Below, one piece after another: positions 1 through 8,272 of a stretch of 64,000 nt of DNA (its first letter is position 1; the number at the start of each line of letters is the position of its first letter). The stretch spans positions 124,001 to 188,000 of the forward strand of contig NZ_JAVKCH010000026.1 of NCBI RefSeq assembly GCF_040222815.1, in the 5' to 3' direction. The notes under the pieces are model-generated. The model was not told the origin of the DNA, did not search any database, and worked only from the letters and a program-made list of their open reading frames with translations. The DNA comes from Imperialibacter sp040222815 (lineage in GTDB: Bacteria; Bacteroidota; Bacteroidia; Cytophagales; Cyclobacteriaceae). Both the position numbers and the translations under genes were made by a program.

Positions 1-1172
1 TGCTCTCTCTCCTCCCCCGTCTTGTCAAAGACCAACCAGGGATGCAAGCCCTCATCATTGCACCCTCCAGAGAGTTGGCAATTCAAATAGAGCAAGTGGC
101 GAGAGGCATGGGTACCGGCTTCCGTGTCAATAGCTTCTATGGTGGTCATTCGCTGAGAACAGAGCTGAACAACCTCAGCAACCCTCCTGCTATTGCTATC
201 GGCACCCCGGGGCGGCTACTCGACCTGATCACAAAAGAGGCTTTCGACACAAAGAGTATTAAGCACCTTATCCTGGATGAGTTTGACAAGTCGCTCGAAA
301 TGGGTTTCGGTGGCGAGATGTCAAGTATCCTTGAGCACCTGACAAACCTTAAAACCAGGTTTCTTACCTCTGCCACACAGGCTGTTAAAATCCCTTCTTT
401 TCTTAAAATGTCTGCCCCGTACACGCTGGACTTCACCACCAGGTATGAGAACAAGGAAAGCAAATTGGATCAAAAAATGGTTGTGGCTGAGGGCAACGAC
501 AAGCTTGACGCTCTCTTTAAACTCCTTTGCCTCCTGGGCAGCAAGAAAAGCCTGATCTTCTGTAATCACAGGGAGGCTGTTGACAGAATTGGAGAGCTGT
601 TGTCTATTAAAGGCGTGGAACACAGGACTTACCATGGAAAGCTTGAACAGGATGCTCGTGAAAAAGTATTAGCCCAATTTCGCAACGGTAGCGTCAACGT
701 TTTGCTCGCCACCGACCTGGCAGCCAGAGGGCTTGACATTGCAGAAATTGAAAATGTGATACACTACCAGCTTCCGCAAACCCAGGAGGCCTTTATCCAC
801 CGAAATGGCAGAACGGCCAGAATGAATGCCTCTGGTAGCTCATACCTTTTGCTGCTTCAATCGGAGAAGCCACCAAAATACCTGGCCAAAAAGCCTCAAC
901 TGGTAACCCTGCCTGAAACCCTGCTCACCCCCCCTGCTCCTGCGTGGTCAACCCTTGAGTTTTCCGCCGGTAAAAAGGATAAGATCAATAAAGTAGATAT
1001 TGTAGGCCTTCTCTTCAAAAAAGGTCTTTTGGAAAAGGGAGACATTGGCTTGATAGACGTGACGGACAAGGCTGCTTATGCTGCTGTGAACAGAGAGAAA
1101 GCTGTGAAAACAGCCATGAAAGTGAGTGGAGAAAAAATAAAGAAGATAAAAGTCAGAGTCTCGGTGCTTTAG
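1..1172 (+). CDS. DEAD-box RNA helicase, C-terminal part (5' end outside window)
   Basis: ATP-dependent RNA helicase, probably in ribosome assembly or RNA remodelling. The reading frame is open from base 3, so the true start lies left of the window; the ATG at 42 is internal. Visible motifs are Ia (PSRELA), Ib (TPGR), a DEAD box changed to DEFD, SAT, then in the second RecA lobe the ATDLAARGLDI and HRNGRTAR motifs. The last 65 or so residues (KKDKINKVDIVGLL, then a basic tail) look like a DbpA-type RNA-binding domain. The Q motif and Walker A lie outside the window. A hairpin terminator follows. Helicase family is certain; DbpA subfamily is inference. Confidence 0.93.
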   Translation, partial: LSLLPRLVKDQPGMQALIIAPSRELAIQIEQVARGMGTGFRVNSFYGGHSLRTELNNLSNPPAIAIGTPGRLLDLITKEAFDTKSIKHLILDEFDKSLEMGFGGEMSSILEHLTNLKTRFLTSATQAVKIPSFLKMSAPYTLDFTTRYENKESKLDQKMVVAEGNDKLDALFKLLCLLGSKKSLIFCNHREAVDRIGELLSIKGVEHRTYHGKLEQDAREKVLAQFRNGSVNVLLATDLAARGLDIAEIENVIHYQLPQTQEAFIHRNGRTARMNASGSSYLLLLQSEKPPKYLAKKPQLVTLPETLLTPPAPAWSTLEFSAGKKDKINKVDIVGLLFKKGLLEKGDIGLIDVTDKAAYAAVNREKAVKTAMKVSGEKIKKIKVRVSVL

Positions 1173-1205
1173 GAAAGTACCTAACGGCAAGCACAATAGC
1201 TAAAA

Positions 1206-1242
1206 GCAGAAAGGCCCGCTTCGCAGCAGGCCTTTCTTTTTG
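1206..1242. terminator. Rho-independent terminator, convergent genes
   Basis: A 9-bp stem (AGAAAGGCC, 1208-1216, with GGCCTTTCT, 1229-1237) is followed by a T run on the plus strand. It lies between the convergent helicase and desaturase genes. The T run favours the plus direction. Confidence 0.85.
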
Positions 1243-1261
1243 CAGATATAATGAATATGAC

Positions 1262-2035
1262 TTAAGCAGCTGCCTTTTTGGCGTCAGCTAATGATACCGC
1301 CTTGTGGGGCTTGATCTCTATAACACCCATTTTATCCAGCAGCTTGATAATATAATAAGTTGGATCTATTTCATGCCAACGAATTCCACCAAAATTTGCA
1401 CGGTTGCCATATTTGTGGTGGTTATTGTGATAGCTTTCACCCATCATCAGGAAGTCTACGGGCAAGAAGTTTCGGGAAGTATCGCCAACCTCGAAATTTC
1501 TGTATCCATATTTGTGCGCAAACCAGTTGATAATCGCTCCATGAATTGGCGAAAGAATAAACTGCAATGGCAGAAACAGCCACAGCCACCATGCATCAGC
1601 GTACAAATAGTACACTCCTACATACAACGCACCCCAAAATACTCTTGAGTACCATGAACGAGCGAATTTATCAAAGGCATCCCATTTTGCAACTCCTTCG
1701 GTGAATCTCTTCTCCGGCACCACTCTTCCACTGGCAATGTCTGAGTAAATGGTCTTTGTTTTCCACATCATCTTGAAAATGGTCTCATCATACTTTGGAG
1801 AGTGGGGATCATTTTCTGTGTCAGCAAAAGCGTGGTGCATCCTGTGCATTACGCCATAGCCATAAGGGCTCAGGTAATTTGACCCCTGAAATATCCAGGT
1901 AAGTACAAAGAATACTTTCTCAGTGAACTTACTCATCGTAAACGCACCATGAGCTGCATAACGATGTAGGAAGAACGTTTGAAAGAACAATGACAAGTAC
2001 CACTGGGCAATAAAAAAGGGTATGATAACTTCCAT
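1262..2035 (-). CDS. Acyl-CoA / fatty-acid desaturase
   Basis: Membrane di-iron fatty-acid desaturase of the stearoyl-CoA (delta-9) type, which introduces a double bond into saturated acyl chains and adjusts membrane fluidity. All three histidine boxes are present: HRYAAH (residues 24-29), HRMHH (64-68) and HNNHH (203-207). Hydrophobic segments lie near residues 1-25, 40-60 and 140-175. The length of 257 residues fits the compact bacterial form. The ATG at 2035 is the only sensible start because box 1 begins at residue 24. Upstream, at 2102-2109 on this strand, TAAATTTG matches the Bacteroidota -7 box TAnnTTTG, but I see no convincing -33 box. Confidence 0.92.
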   Translation of the reverse strand: MEVIIPFFIAQWYLSLFFQTFFLHRYAAHGAFTMSKFTEKVFFVLTWIFQGSNYLSPYGYGVMHRMHHAFADTENDPHSPKYDETIFKMMWKTKTIYSDIASGRVVPEKRFTEGVAKWDAFDKFARSWYSRVFWGALYVGVYYLYADAWWLWLFLPLQFILSPIHGAIINWFAHKYGYRNFEVGDTSRNFLPVDFLMMGESYHNNHHKYGNRANFGGIRWHEIDPTYYIIKLLDKMGVIEIKPHKAVSLADAKKAAA

Positions 2036-2173
2036 CTTGTTATTAGTATTTTTTACGGTTTAGATTTGACCTGCTTGTGATCTATTCCCTTAAGACAAAG
2101 TCAAATTTAATTTGTGACAGAATTAATAAAATATTTTTTTTCGTATTGGCAACATAGCCGTTTTCCTGGCCAA

Positions 2174-2773
2174 CTAAGCCTTTTGGCTGATCTCAAGTCT
2201 CAAACCCTCAATGAGCTCTTTGGGCTCCCCAAATGAGCAGGCCTTCTTGAAACTTTCAATAAGCTGAGCTGAGCTTACCATATCGAAATTTATCTTGCTG
2301 GTATCTATTGCCAGTTTCTCCTTAGCTCTGGAAAACAACTGGCGACAGTTCTCTTTCTTTTTATTGACAATCTGCTGAAGCTCGTCGTACTCAATATTGA
2401 ACACCTCCCGTAGCAGGTAGACTGCCCTCTCCACAGGTTCCAACTTTTTATGCAACATTGCCAAGGCGGTGGAAATTTCGTGCTCTATATCGATATGAGA
2501 AAGATCCAGCTTCTCCACAAACTCTATTGGGTTAATGGCATCAAGGTATTCGTTCTTCTTTCGTTTGATCGAATTGAGATGATTGATGCAACTATTGGTC
2601 ACCGACTTGATCAAATAAGCTTTTGTGTTCTTGATTTTTTCGTGATCTAGTGTTAACCACTTCAAAAAGGTGTCCTGCACAATGTCTTCGGCGTCTTGCC
2701 ATGAGCCTACCATCTTCATGGCAAGCCTGTGAAGCAAGGGTTGATAGAGCGTTATCGTTTGAGCCTGATTCAA
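2174..2773 (-). CDS. ECF RNA polymerase sigma factor, ECF41-like, short C-terminus
   Basis: Extracytoplasmic-function sigma factor of 199 residues. Region 2 carries the DAEDIVQDTFLKW signature (residues 27-39); region 4 covers roughly residues 100-150, with the LLREVFNIEYDEL segment typical of the ECF41 (SigJ-like) group. ECF41 proteins normally end in a SnoaL-like domain and reach about 280-300 residues. Here only the first helix of such a domain remains (AQLIESFKKAC) before the stop. The start is a TTG: an in-frame stop lies four codons upstream and residues from the TTG align with region 2. TACCTTTG at 2790-2797 may be the -7 box. No ECF41 partner gene is adjacent. Confidence 0.85.
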   Translation of the reverse strand: MNQAQTITLYQPLLHRLAMKMVGSWQDAEDIVQDTFLKWLTLDHEKIKNTKAYLIKSVTNSCINHLNSIKRKKNEYLDAINPIEFVEKLDLSHIDIEHEISTALAMLHKKLEPVERAVYLLREVFNIEYDELQQIVNKKKENCRQLFSRAKEKLAIDTSKINFDMVSSAQLIESFKKACSFGEPKELIEGLRLEISQKA

Positions 2774-3365
2774 TTTCTGAAATTATATACAAAGGTAAAG
2801 TCAATACCTTTAGTTAGCACTATTTGTTTTCGATTATTTAACCCTTAAACAATCGAAACACCAATAAAGTGCAATTTCGGATGGCAATTCTCAAGGTTGA
2901 ATTGCCACAAGCCTGAGAAAATGATAATGTGCGGTCTGGAGATCGCTAACTGATGCAGTCTAAAAAGCAAAACGGGCAGGGATTAGTCATCCGCTGCCCG
3001 CTTCATTCTTCACCAGCCTTAACCAGTGAACAACGTCAAGCTATTGTTCATCCGCCTCAATCGCAACGTCACCTAGGTGGCACTACGCCTGACAGGATTC
3101 AAAGTACGCCGATCTCTCGACTTTTCTTTTTCTTCCCTGGGCCCTGCTGGCCGAGCAAACTATCTCTCACTTGATGAAATGAATTTCCGTATAAACCTTT
3201 GCAATAACAATTTTGCAAGCCCCTACTTTTCAACAACTTATACACGACATTATCAACACCCTGACCAGTGTTGTTCACCTCCATACCAACAGGATATCCA
3301 CAATTGTCGGCTGGTTTACTTTCTCAATCCAGTTTGCAACTTAGCTTTGCGTCAAGTTCTTAGCC
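2774..3365. other. Long intergenic region with minus-strand hairpin; possible small RNA
   Basis: About 590 bases separate two divergent genes. Short open frames on both strands match nothing I recognise and look non-coding. On the minus strand a 7-bp GC-rich stem (CTGCCCG 2994-3000 with CGGGCAG 2973-2979) is followed by TTTTGCTTTTT (2972-2962), which has the form of a terminator. No minus-strand gene lies immediately to the right, so this may end a small RNA. The sequence does not resemble RNase P RNA, tmRNA or SRP RNA as I know them. Confidence 0.4.
2961..3002 (-). terminator. Putative orphan terminator, minus strand
   Basis: Stem CGGGCAG/CTGCCCG with a 14-base loop, followed on the minus strand by TTTTGCTTTTT. 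It has no protein gene upstream of it on that strand within the intergenic space. Confidence 0.5.
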
Positions 3366-4172
3366 ATGAATAAAGCAACTACCCAGGCCCTCGTTATTTG
3401 GGCATCGCTTCTCGTAACATCCTGTGACTCAAAAAAGAGCCCATCTTCGAGCGAACAGTCATTTACAACCCGCATTCAGCAAATACCTTCCGCACTTCAG
3501 GAAGGCCTTAAGGCCCATGGCGGTCTTGAAAAATGGGCAAAATACGGTACGCTAAGCTATACCGTAGCCTCCAAAAGCATCCCGGAAAAGCATCTGATTG
3601 ACCTGAATAGTAGAAAAGTGCTGATCACCACCGACAGCACCTTCACAATGGGTTTTGATGGGAAGGATGTTTGGGTAAGCCCAAACCTGGCAGCCTATCC
3701 AGGCTCCTCAGCCACTTTTTACCACAATCTTGTATTCTATTTCTTTTCCCTTCCTTTTGTCGTTGCCGACCCTGGGGTTAATCACAACGCTTTACCAGAC
3801 ATCACATTTGACGGAGTGGCTTACAGCAGGATCAGCATTACTTTTGGAAGTGATGTGGGCGAGTCTCCTGATGATCAGTACATACTTTGGTTCAGAAAAT
3901 CAGACAAACTGCTAAGTATGATCAATTACTCAGTCACCTATTTTGATCCTGCCAATGCCAGTAAGTTCAATGCTATGGTTTACGAAGAATGGCAAACTGT
4001 CAATGGCCTAAAGGTTCCTTTAAAATGGACCTCCTACAAATGGGAAAACGATTCTCTCGGAGACAAACGAGGTGCTACTTTAGTAACAGATGTATCCTTT
4101 CAGGAAGGAACTCCGGATGCCACCTTATTTCAAAAGCCTGAAACAGCCGAGATTGATAATAAAGGCAATTAA
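3366..4172 (+). CDS. DUF6503 family lipoprotein
   Basis: Exported lipoprotein of 268 residues. The signal peptide ends in a lipobox (VTSC, Cys20). The mature start (LKAHGGLEKWAKYGTL) and the following beta-rich body with paired WF/KW motifs fit DUF6503, a Bacteroidota family with a LolA/LppX-like lipid-binding fold. The function is unknown; binding a hydrophobic molecule in the periplasm is inference from the fold class. It converges with the ABC ATPase gene, whose stop is 3 bases away, and is divergent from the sigma factor. Confidence 0.72.
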   Translation: MNKATTQALVIWASLLVTSCDSKKSPSSSEQSFTTRIQQIPSALQEGLKAHGGLEKWAKYGTLSYTVASKSIPEKHLIDLNSRKVLITTDSTFTMGFDGKDVWVSPNLAAYPGSSATFYHNLVFYFFSLPFVVADPGVNHNALPDITFDGVAYSRISITFGSDVGESPDDQYILWFRKSDKLLSMINYSVTYFDPANASKFNAMVYEEWQTVNGLKVPLKWTSYKWENDSLGDKRGATLVTDVSFQEGTPDATLFQKPETAEIDNKGN

Positions 4173-4175
4173 TAG

Positions 4176-5180
4176 TTATTTTTTCAGATGATGAAGCTTG
4201 GAGACAGGCCATTTCACGAGCCATTTGGAACCTGCCTTCAAAGCCCTGTTGAGAATGGCCTTTATCTCTACATGCTGAGATGTTCTCAAATGAATCATGT
4301 AGTAAAAGCCCCGGAATTGGGCGTCGGTTACCGTGGCTTCCACCCCTCTTCCGTCAGCCTCTAACGCCACATCTTCCGGCCGAACCATCCACTTGCCATT
4401 TACCTCGCTGGCCTTCACTCCCATTGATTCCAGATTTTTCCTGGTGAAGATGTTTACCTCCCCAAAAAAAGAAGCACCATAGGCGGTGACTGGCTGGTTG
4501 TACATCTTTTTTGGGCTGGACAACATGTCCATTTTGCCAAGCCGCAGAAGAAGTATCTTGTCCGCCAGGGAAAGTGCTTCTGCCGGGTCGTGTGTAACCA
4601 TAATAACCGTAATGCGAAGTTCTCGGTGAATCTCCTTCAAAACGGTCGTCATCTCGCTCTTAAGCATCACGTCAAGGTGGCTGAACGGTTCATCCAGTAG
4701 CAGCAACTCGGGTTCATCGGCGAGATTAACCGCCCATACTACTCTTTGCCTTTGTCCTCCAGACAGTTGATCGGGCCGTCGCTCCTCCAGGTCTTTTAGT
4801 CGACAAATTTTGATGAGTTCATCTACCCTTTGCGATTTGTACGGGTCACTGAAGGCCCTCAGTGCATGCCTTAGGTTTTCCCGCACCGTCATCTTCTCCT
4901 GAAGCTCCAATTCCTGAGTAATCAGTTTTATATGGTTGTAGCCAGGAACTAAGCGGTCGATGGGGCCCTGGATAAGACTGCCACCCCAAGTGATTTTTCC
5001 ATCGCTTAAATCGACCAAGCCTGCTATCGAACGCAGCAATGTTGTTTTACCGGATCCACTGGCGCCAGAGATGACCAAAAAAGAACCCCGGGGCACATTG
5101 AAACTAAGCTTCGAAAGTGCTTTTGTCTCAACCCCGGGGTACTTTACACTGCATGTAGTAACTTCCAAACCTTCAGGCAT
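4176..5180 (-). CDS. ABC transporter ATP-binding protein with TOBE-like tail
   Basis: ATPase subunit of an ABC transporter. Walker A is GASGSGKTT (residues 39-47), the signature is LSGGQRQRV, Walker B is LLLLDEPFSHLD, and the H-loop lies in VTHDPAEAL. About 110 residues follow the nucleotide-binding domain and include VRPEDVALE, as in the TOBE domain of CysA/PotA/UgpC importers. No permease or binding-protein gene is nearby, so it is an orphan ATPase or serves a distant permease. It lies about 20 bases downstream of the protease gene and is probably co-transcribed. I chose the ATG at 5180; an in-frame TTG at 5186 is possible. Confidence 0.88.
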   Translation of the reverse strand: MPEGLEVTTCSVKYPGVETKALSKLSFNVPRGSFLVISGASGSGKTTLLRSIAGLVDLSDGKITWGGSLIQGPIDRLVPGYNHIKLITQELELQEKMTVRENLRHALRAFSDPYKSQRVDELIKICRLKDLEERRPDQLSGGQRQRVVWAVNLADEPELLLLDEPFSHLDVMLKSEMTTVLKEIHRELRITVIMVTHDPAEALSLADKILLLRLGKMDMLSSPKKMYNQPVTAYGASFFGEVNIFTRKNLESMGVKASEVNGKWMVRPEDVALEADGRGVEATVTDAQFRGFYYMIHLRTSQHVEIKAILNRALKAGSKWLVKWPVSKLHHLKK

Positions 5181-5201
5181 GCCCAAAGGTATTTCATTTT
5201 T

Positions 5202-7265
5202 TTAACCCAATCGAATTTTAATCAAGTTGGCCAATAATTTAAGGCTTTCATCGAGATAGACGTCCTTTGGTTCCTTTCTATCTGTGCCAGCTTCTTTCAC
5301 CTCTGAGTCGTTTATCTGAGTACTTAGGTCTCTGATAGACTCTCTGGCTGCTCTCACATCATCGATTTCAGCCTTTCTTATAGTGTAGTTCAGAGAAATT
5401 TCATTTTTTGAGCGTGCTTTTTTTGCTTCTTCTATGTCATACTGTAGCTCTTTGAACTCTGCATTGTTCTGCAAGTCAAGCGAATAAATGCGTGTTAGCT
5501 GCTCTATAAGTTTGCTGTCAATTTTATTTACCGGAGTAAAACTGGAGCTTCTGATTTGATCCCAGGGCAATGCACTTGGCTGCGAGCTTTCTCCAAAACT
5601 ATCCGCATCATATGCAGACGGGAATTCGATGTCAGGCTTCACTCCCAGGTGTTGTGTGCTGCTCCCGTTGACTCTATAATATTTGGACAACGTAAGTTTT
5701 ACCTGCCCCAGTTTGGCAGTTTCCTGCGGCAAAAACTGATCAAGATCAACAAGCTGTTGCACTGTGCCTTTGCCAAAAGAGTTTTCACCAATGACTATAC
5801 CTCTTTTATAGTCCTGAATAGCCCCTGCAAAAATTTCGCTGGCCGACGCACTAAATCTGTTGACCAAAATTGCCAACGGCCCGTTGTAGGCTATCTCGCT
5901 GTCCTTGTCAGTTCCTACGTCAATTGATCCGTCAGCATTCTTTACCTGCACTACAGGCCCCTTAGAGATAAAAAGACCAGACAAATTAATGGCCTCCTGG
6001 AGCGAACCACCACCATTGAACCTCAGGTCCATCATCACGCCGTCTACACCATCGGCTTCCAACTCCGCAAGAAGTCTTTTTACATCCCTGGTAGCACTCT
6101 TATAATCCTTCTCCCCTTTTTGAGCACCTTCCCAGTCAAAGTAAAAAGACGGCAGAGTAATAACACCAAGCTTATAAGTCGTTCCGCCTTCGGTATAGGG
6201 TACTATCTTCTTAGATGCCGTTTCTTCCTCCAGCTTCACCTTGTCCCTTACTAGGCGCAACTCAACGGGCAAAGATCCATCAGGTGCATCATGAGGAACA
6301 ATCTTTAAGCGAACAACTGTCCCTTTTGGCCCTCTGATCAGCTGAACAACATCATCAAGTCGCCAGCCGATGACATCAACAAAGTCTTCTTTGTCGCCCT
6401 GGGCCACTGCCACAATTTTATCGTCTTTGTAAATCTGCTTACTCTTATAAGCCGGTCCGCCAGGAATTACCTCATACACCTGCGTATTATCCATTTGCTG
6501 CGTCAGTCTTGCGCCAATACCCTCCAGAGATTGCGCCATGTCAATCTGAAAGTTCTCGGATGTGATCGGCGAAAAATAGTTGGTATGTGGGTCAAAGGCC
6601 TCTGTAAATGAATTCATGAACATTTGAAAAGCATCTTCGCTATTGTACTGTTCAATCATTTTGTGATAGCGTGCATAGCGGCTTGCCAGGGTGGTCTTGA
6701 TATCTTTCCACTCCTTACCTTCAAGCTTCAACCCCAGTGCCTGGTACTTGATGGTTTTTCTCCACAGTTCGTCCAACTCATCAAACGACTTAGCCCATGG
6801 CTCCTTTTCCCGGTCTGGCGTAAACATCTCATCTGAGTTGAAGTCAGGCTCGGTCTCCAATATCTTATTCACCTTGCTGATTCGATCCAGGGCTCTTTCC
6901 TGATACAGCCTGAACATTTGAAATGGCACATCGATATTTCCGGTAAGCAGGTAGTTGTCAAAATAGTCCTTGTAGCGCTTGAAATATTCAATATCGGACA
7001 CAACGAAGTACATCCGGTTGTTGTCCAGGTTAGTGATATAGTTGTTAAATATCACATTAGAGAGAGAGTCATTCAGAGGTGTTTTTCTGTAATGATTCTG
7101 AAGAAGTAGACGAGTGATCAGGAGTGCCTCTTTGCCGTGTTCAGCATTTGGCACTATCAGCTTCGTTGTGTCAGCAATAACTTCGGCTTTTCCGGCTGAA
7201 GCTTGAATACCAGTGCCCAACAGCACAAACAAAAGGGCGATCCATAAGAATGATGCTTTATTCAT
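5202..7265 (-). CDS. prc: Carboxy-terminal processing peptidase (S41, Prc/Tsp type)
   Basis: Periplasmic serine protease that degrades or trims proteins from their C-terminus and is involved in envelope quality control. The length, 687 residues, matches E. coli Prc. A signal peptide (residues 1-24) precedes a helical N-terminal domain, a PDZ domain (about 240-325) and the S41 catalytic domain (about 360-560). The catalytic serine lies in FSASASE (residues 471-477) and the catalytic lysine in FGKGTVQ (Lys499). A charged tail resembles the Prc C-terminal domain. The ABC ATPase gene follows by about 20 bases, an arrangement with no obvious functional logic. Confidence 0.93.
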   Translation of the reverse strand: MNKASFLWIALLFVLLGTGIQASAGKAEVIADTTKLIVPNAEHGKEALLITRLLLQNHYRKTPLNDSLSNVIFNNYITNLDNNRMYFVVSDIEYFKRYKDYFDNYLLTGNIDVPFQMFRLYQERALDRISKVNKILETEPDFNSDEMFTPDREKEPWAKSFDELDELWRKTIKYQALGLKLEGKEWKDIKTTLASRYARYHKMIEQYNSEDAFQMFMNSFTEAFDPHTNYFSPITSENFQIDMAQSLEGIGARLTQQMDNTQVYEVIPGGPAYKSKQIYKDDKIVAVAQGDKEDFVDVIGWRLDDVVQLIRGPKGTVVRLKIVPHDAPDGSLPVELRLVRDKVKLEEETASKKIVPYTEGGTTYKLGVITLPSFYFDWEGAQKGEKDYKSATRDVKRLLAELEADGVDGVMMDLRFNGGGSLQEAINLSGLFISKGPVVQVKNADGSIDVGTDKDSEIAYNGPLAILVNRFSASASEIFAGAIQDYKRGIVIGENSFGKGTVQQLVDLDQFLPQETAKLGQVKLTLSKYYRVNGSSTQHLGVKPDIEFPSAYDADSFGESSQPSALPWDQIRSSSFTPVNKIDSKLIEQLTRIYSLDLQNNAEFKELQYDIEEAKKARSKNEISLNYTIRKAEIDDVRAARESIRDLSTQINDSEVKEAGTDRKEPKDVYLDESLKLLANLIKIRLG

Positions 7266-7420
7266 AATTTTGTTTTGTCAATAATAATGTATCCAACGAA
7301 AATTAGGCCAGAATGATCTCTAGAAAAGAAATATTTCCATGACCGGGAAACAGTTTTGGCAAATTGGTTTCTCTATTCGGCATAGTTCGACTTAAGAATT
7401 CCTGAAAAGTATTATTTAAA

Positions 7421-7447
7421 AACAAAAAAAGCAGGTTTCCCTGCTTT
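7421..7447 (-). terminator. Rho-independent terminator
   Basis: Perfect 8-bp stem AAAGCAGG/CCTGCTTT (7440-7447 with 7428-7435) with a 4-base loop, followed on the minus strand by a T-rich run. It lies 26 bases after the stop of the head-GIN gene. Confidence 0.9.
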
Positions 7448-7472
7448 AAATATCATTATTTGTTTGTGACGG

Positions 7473-8153
7473 CTAATACCTGACCACTTTGCCACTGCTA
7501 TTTTGGTCGGCAATTAGTCTGTCAGGCGTTCCTTTGTATGTCACTCTGCCGCTACTACTAACGTCTGCCATTAGCTCCCTGCTTACCGACACATTTACCT
7601 TTCCGCTGCTGCTGACATCGGCCCTCGCCTTTTCACTTTCCAGATCAAACCCATCGTAGTAACCTGAGCTGCTCCCATCTATTTCCTGAAATGTGGCCCG
7701 GCCACGGAGTGTCACCCGGCCACTGCTCGACACATCTACCTCAAGATCACTGCAATTTACCGCCAACGACATTCTGCCAGAGCTGCTGGCATCGGCATAA
7801 AAAGAAGTCGCATTAATAGTTTCTTCGGCAGTGACTCTGGCTGACGAGCCCACTGATACTCCTTCAAGTTCTCTATAGGTCAGTCTGATTTTTATACTGC
7901 CCCTCCAGTTTCTGTTCCACCCATCAAGATGTATCTTCAGCTTGCTACCCGATACTTCAGTCAGAATATCTTCAAGATCAACCTCGTCAGAAGTAATTTC
8001 CGCCCTTTCTTCACTACCCTTAACCAACTCGACCTCAATAGATTGAGAGACAGACAGCTGGCTGAAGGCCGGTAACCTTCTGGTTTCCTTCATCTGGGCA
8101 TTTACCTGAAAAGAAATGAGCCCGACAAAAAGTAGTATAATAAGATGTTTCAT
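7473..8153 (-). CDS. Head-GIN (DUF2807) domain exported protein
   Basis: Exported 226-residue protein with signal peptide (residues 1-19, ending NAQ). The rest is a DUF2807 'putative auto-transporter adhesin, head GIN' domain, predicted to form a beta-helix. The motif SSSG, often DVSSSGRV, recurs at least five times at spacings of about 15-25 residues, one per helix turn. The domain is common in Bacteroidota envelopes; its role (adhesin or scaffold) is not established. It is divergent from the amidase gene and has its own terminator, so it is probably monocistronic. Confidence 0.88.
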   Translation of the reverse strand: MKHLIILLFVGLISFQVNAQMKETRRLPAFSQLSVSQSIEVELVKGSEERAEITSDEVDLEDILTEVSGSKLKIHLDGWNRNWRGSIKIRLTYRELEGVSVGSSARVTAEETINATSFYADASSSGRMSLAVNCSDLEVDVSSSGRVTLRGRATFQEIDGSSSGYYDGFDLESEKARADVSSSGKVNVSVSRELMADVSSSGRVTYKGTPDRLIADQNSSGKVVRY

Positions 8154-8272
8154 GTGTGCAGTATAGTTTCGTTAATTAGTGCTTTGGTGAAAGACCGAAA
8201 TTTAGAGAAGGGGTTGCAATTGTTTGAAAATCTTTTCGTTTCGATGACGAAAGAAATTAGACCGGCTAATTG

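Noticed and set aside
2953..3373. Two overlapping short open frames on the plus strand upstream of the DUF6503 gene
   Set aside because: They encode no signal, domain or composition typical of the neighbours and overlap each other in different frames. They are more likely chance frames in non-coding DNA.
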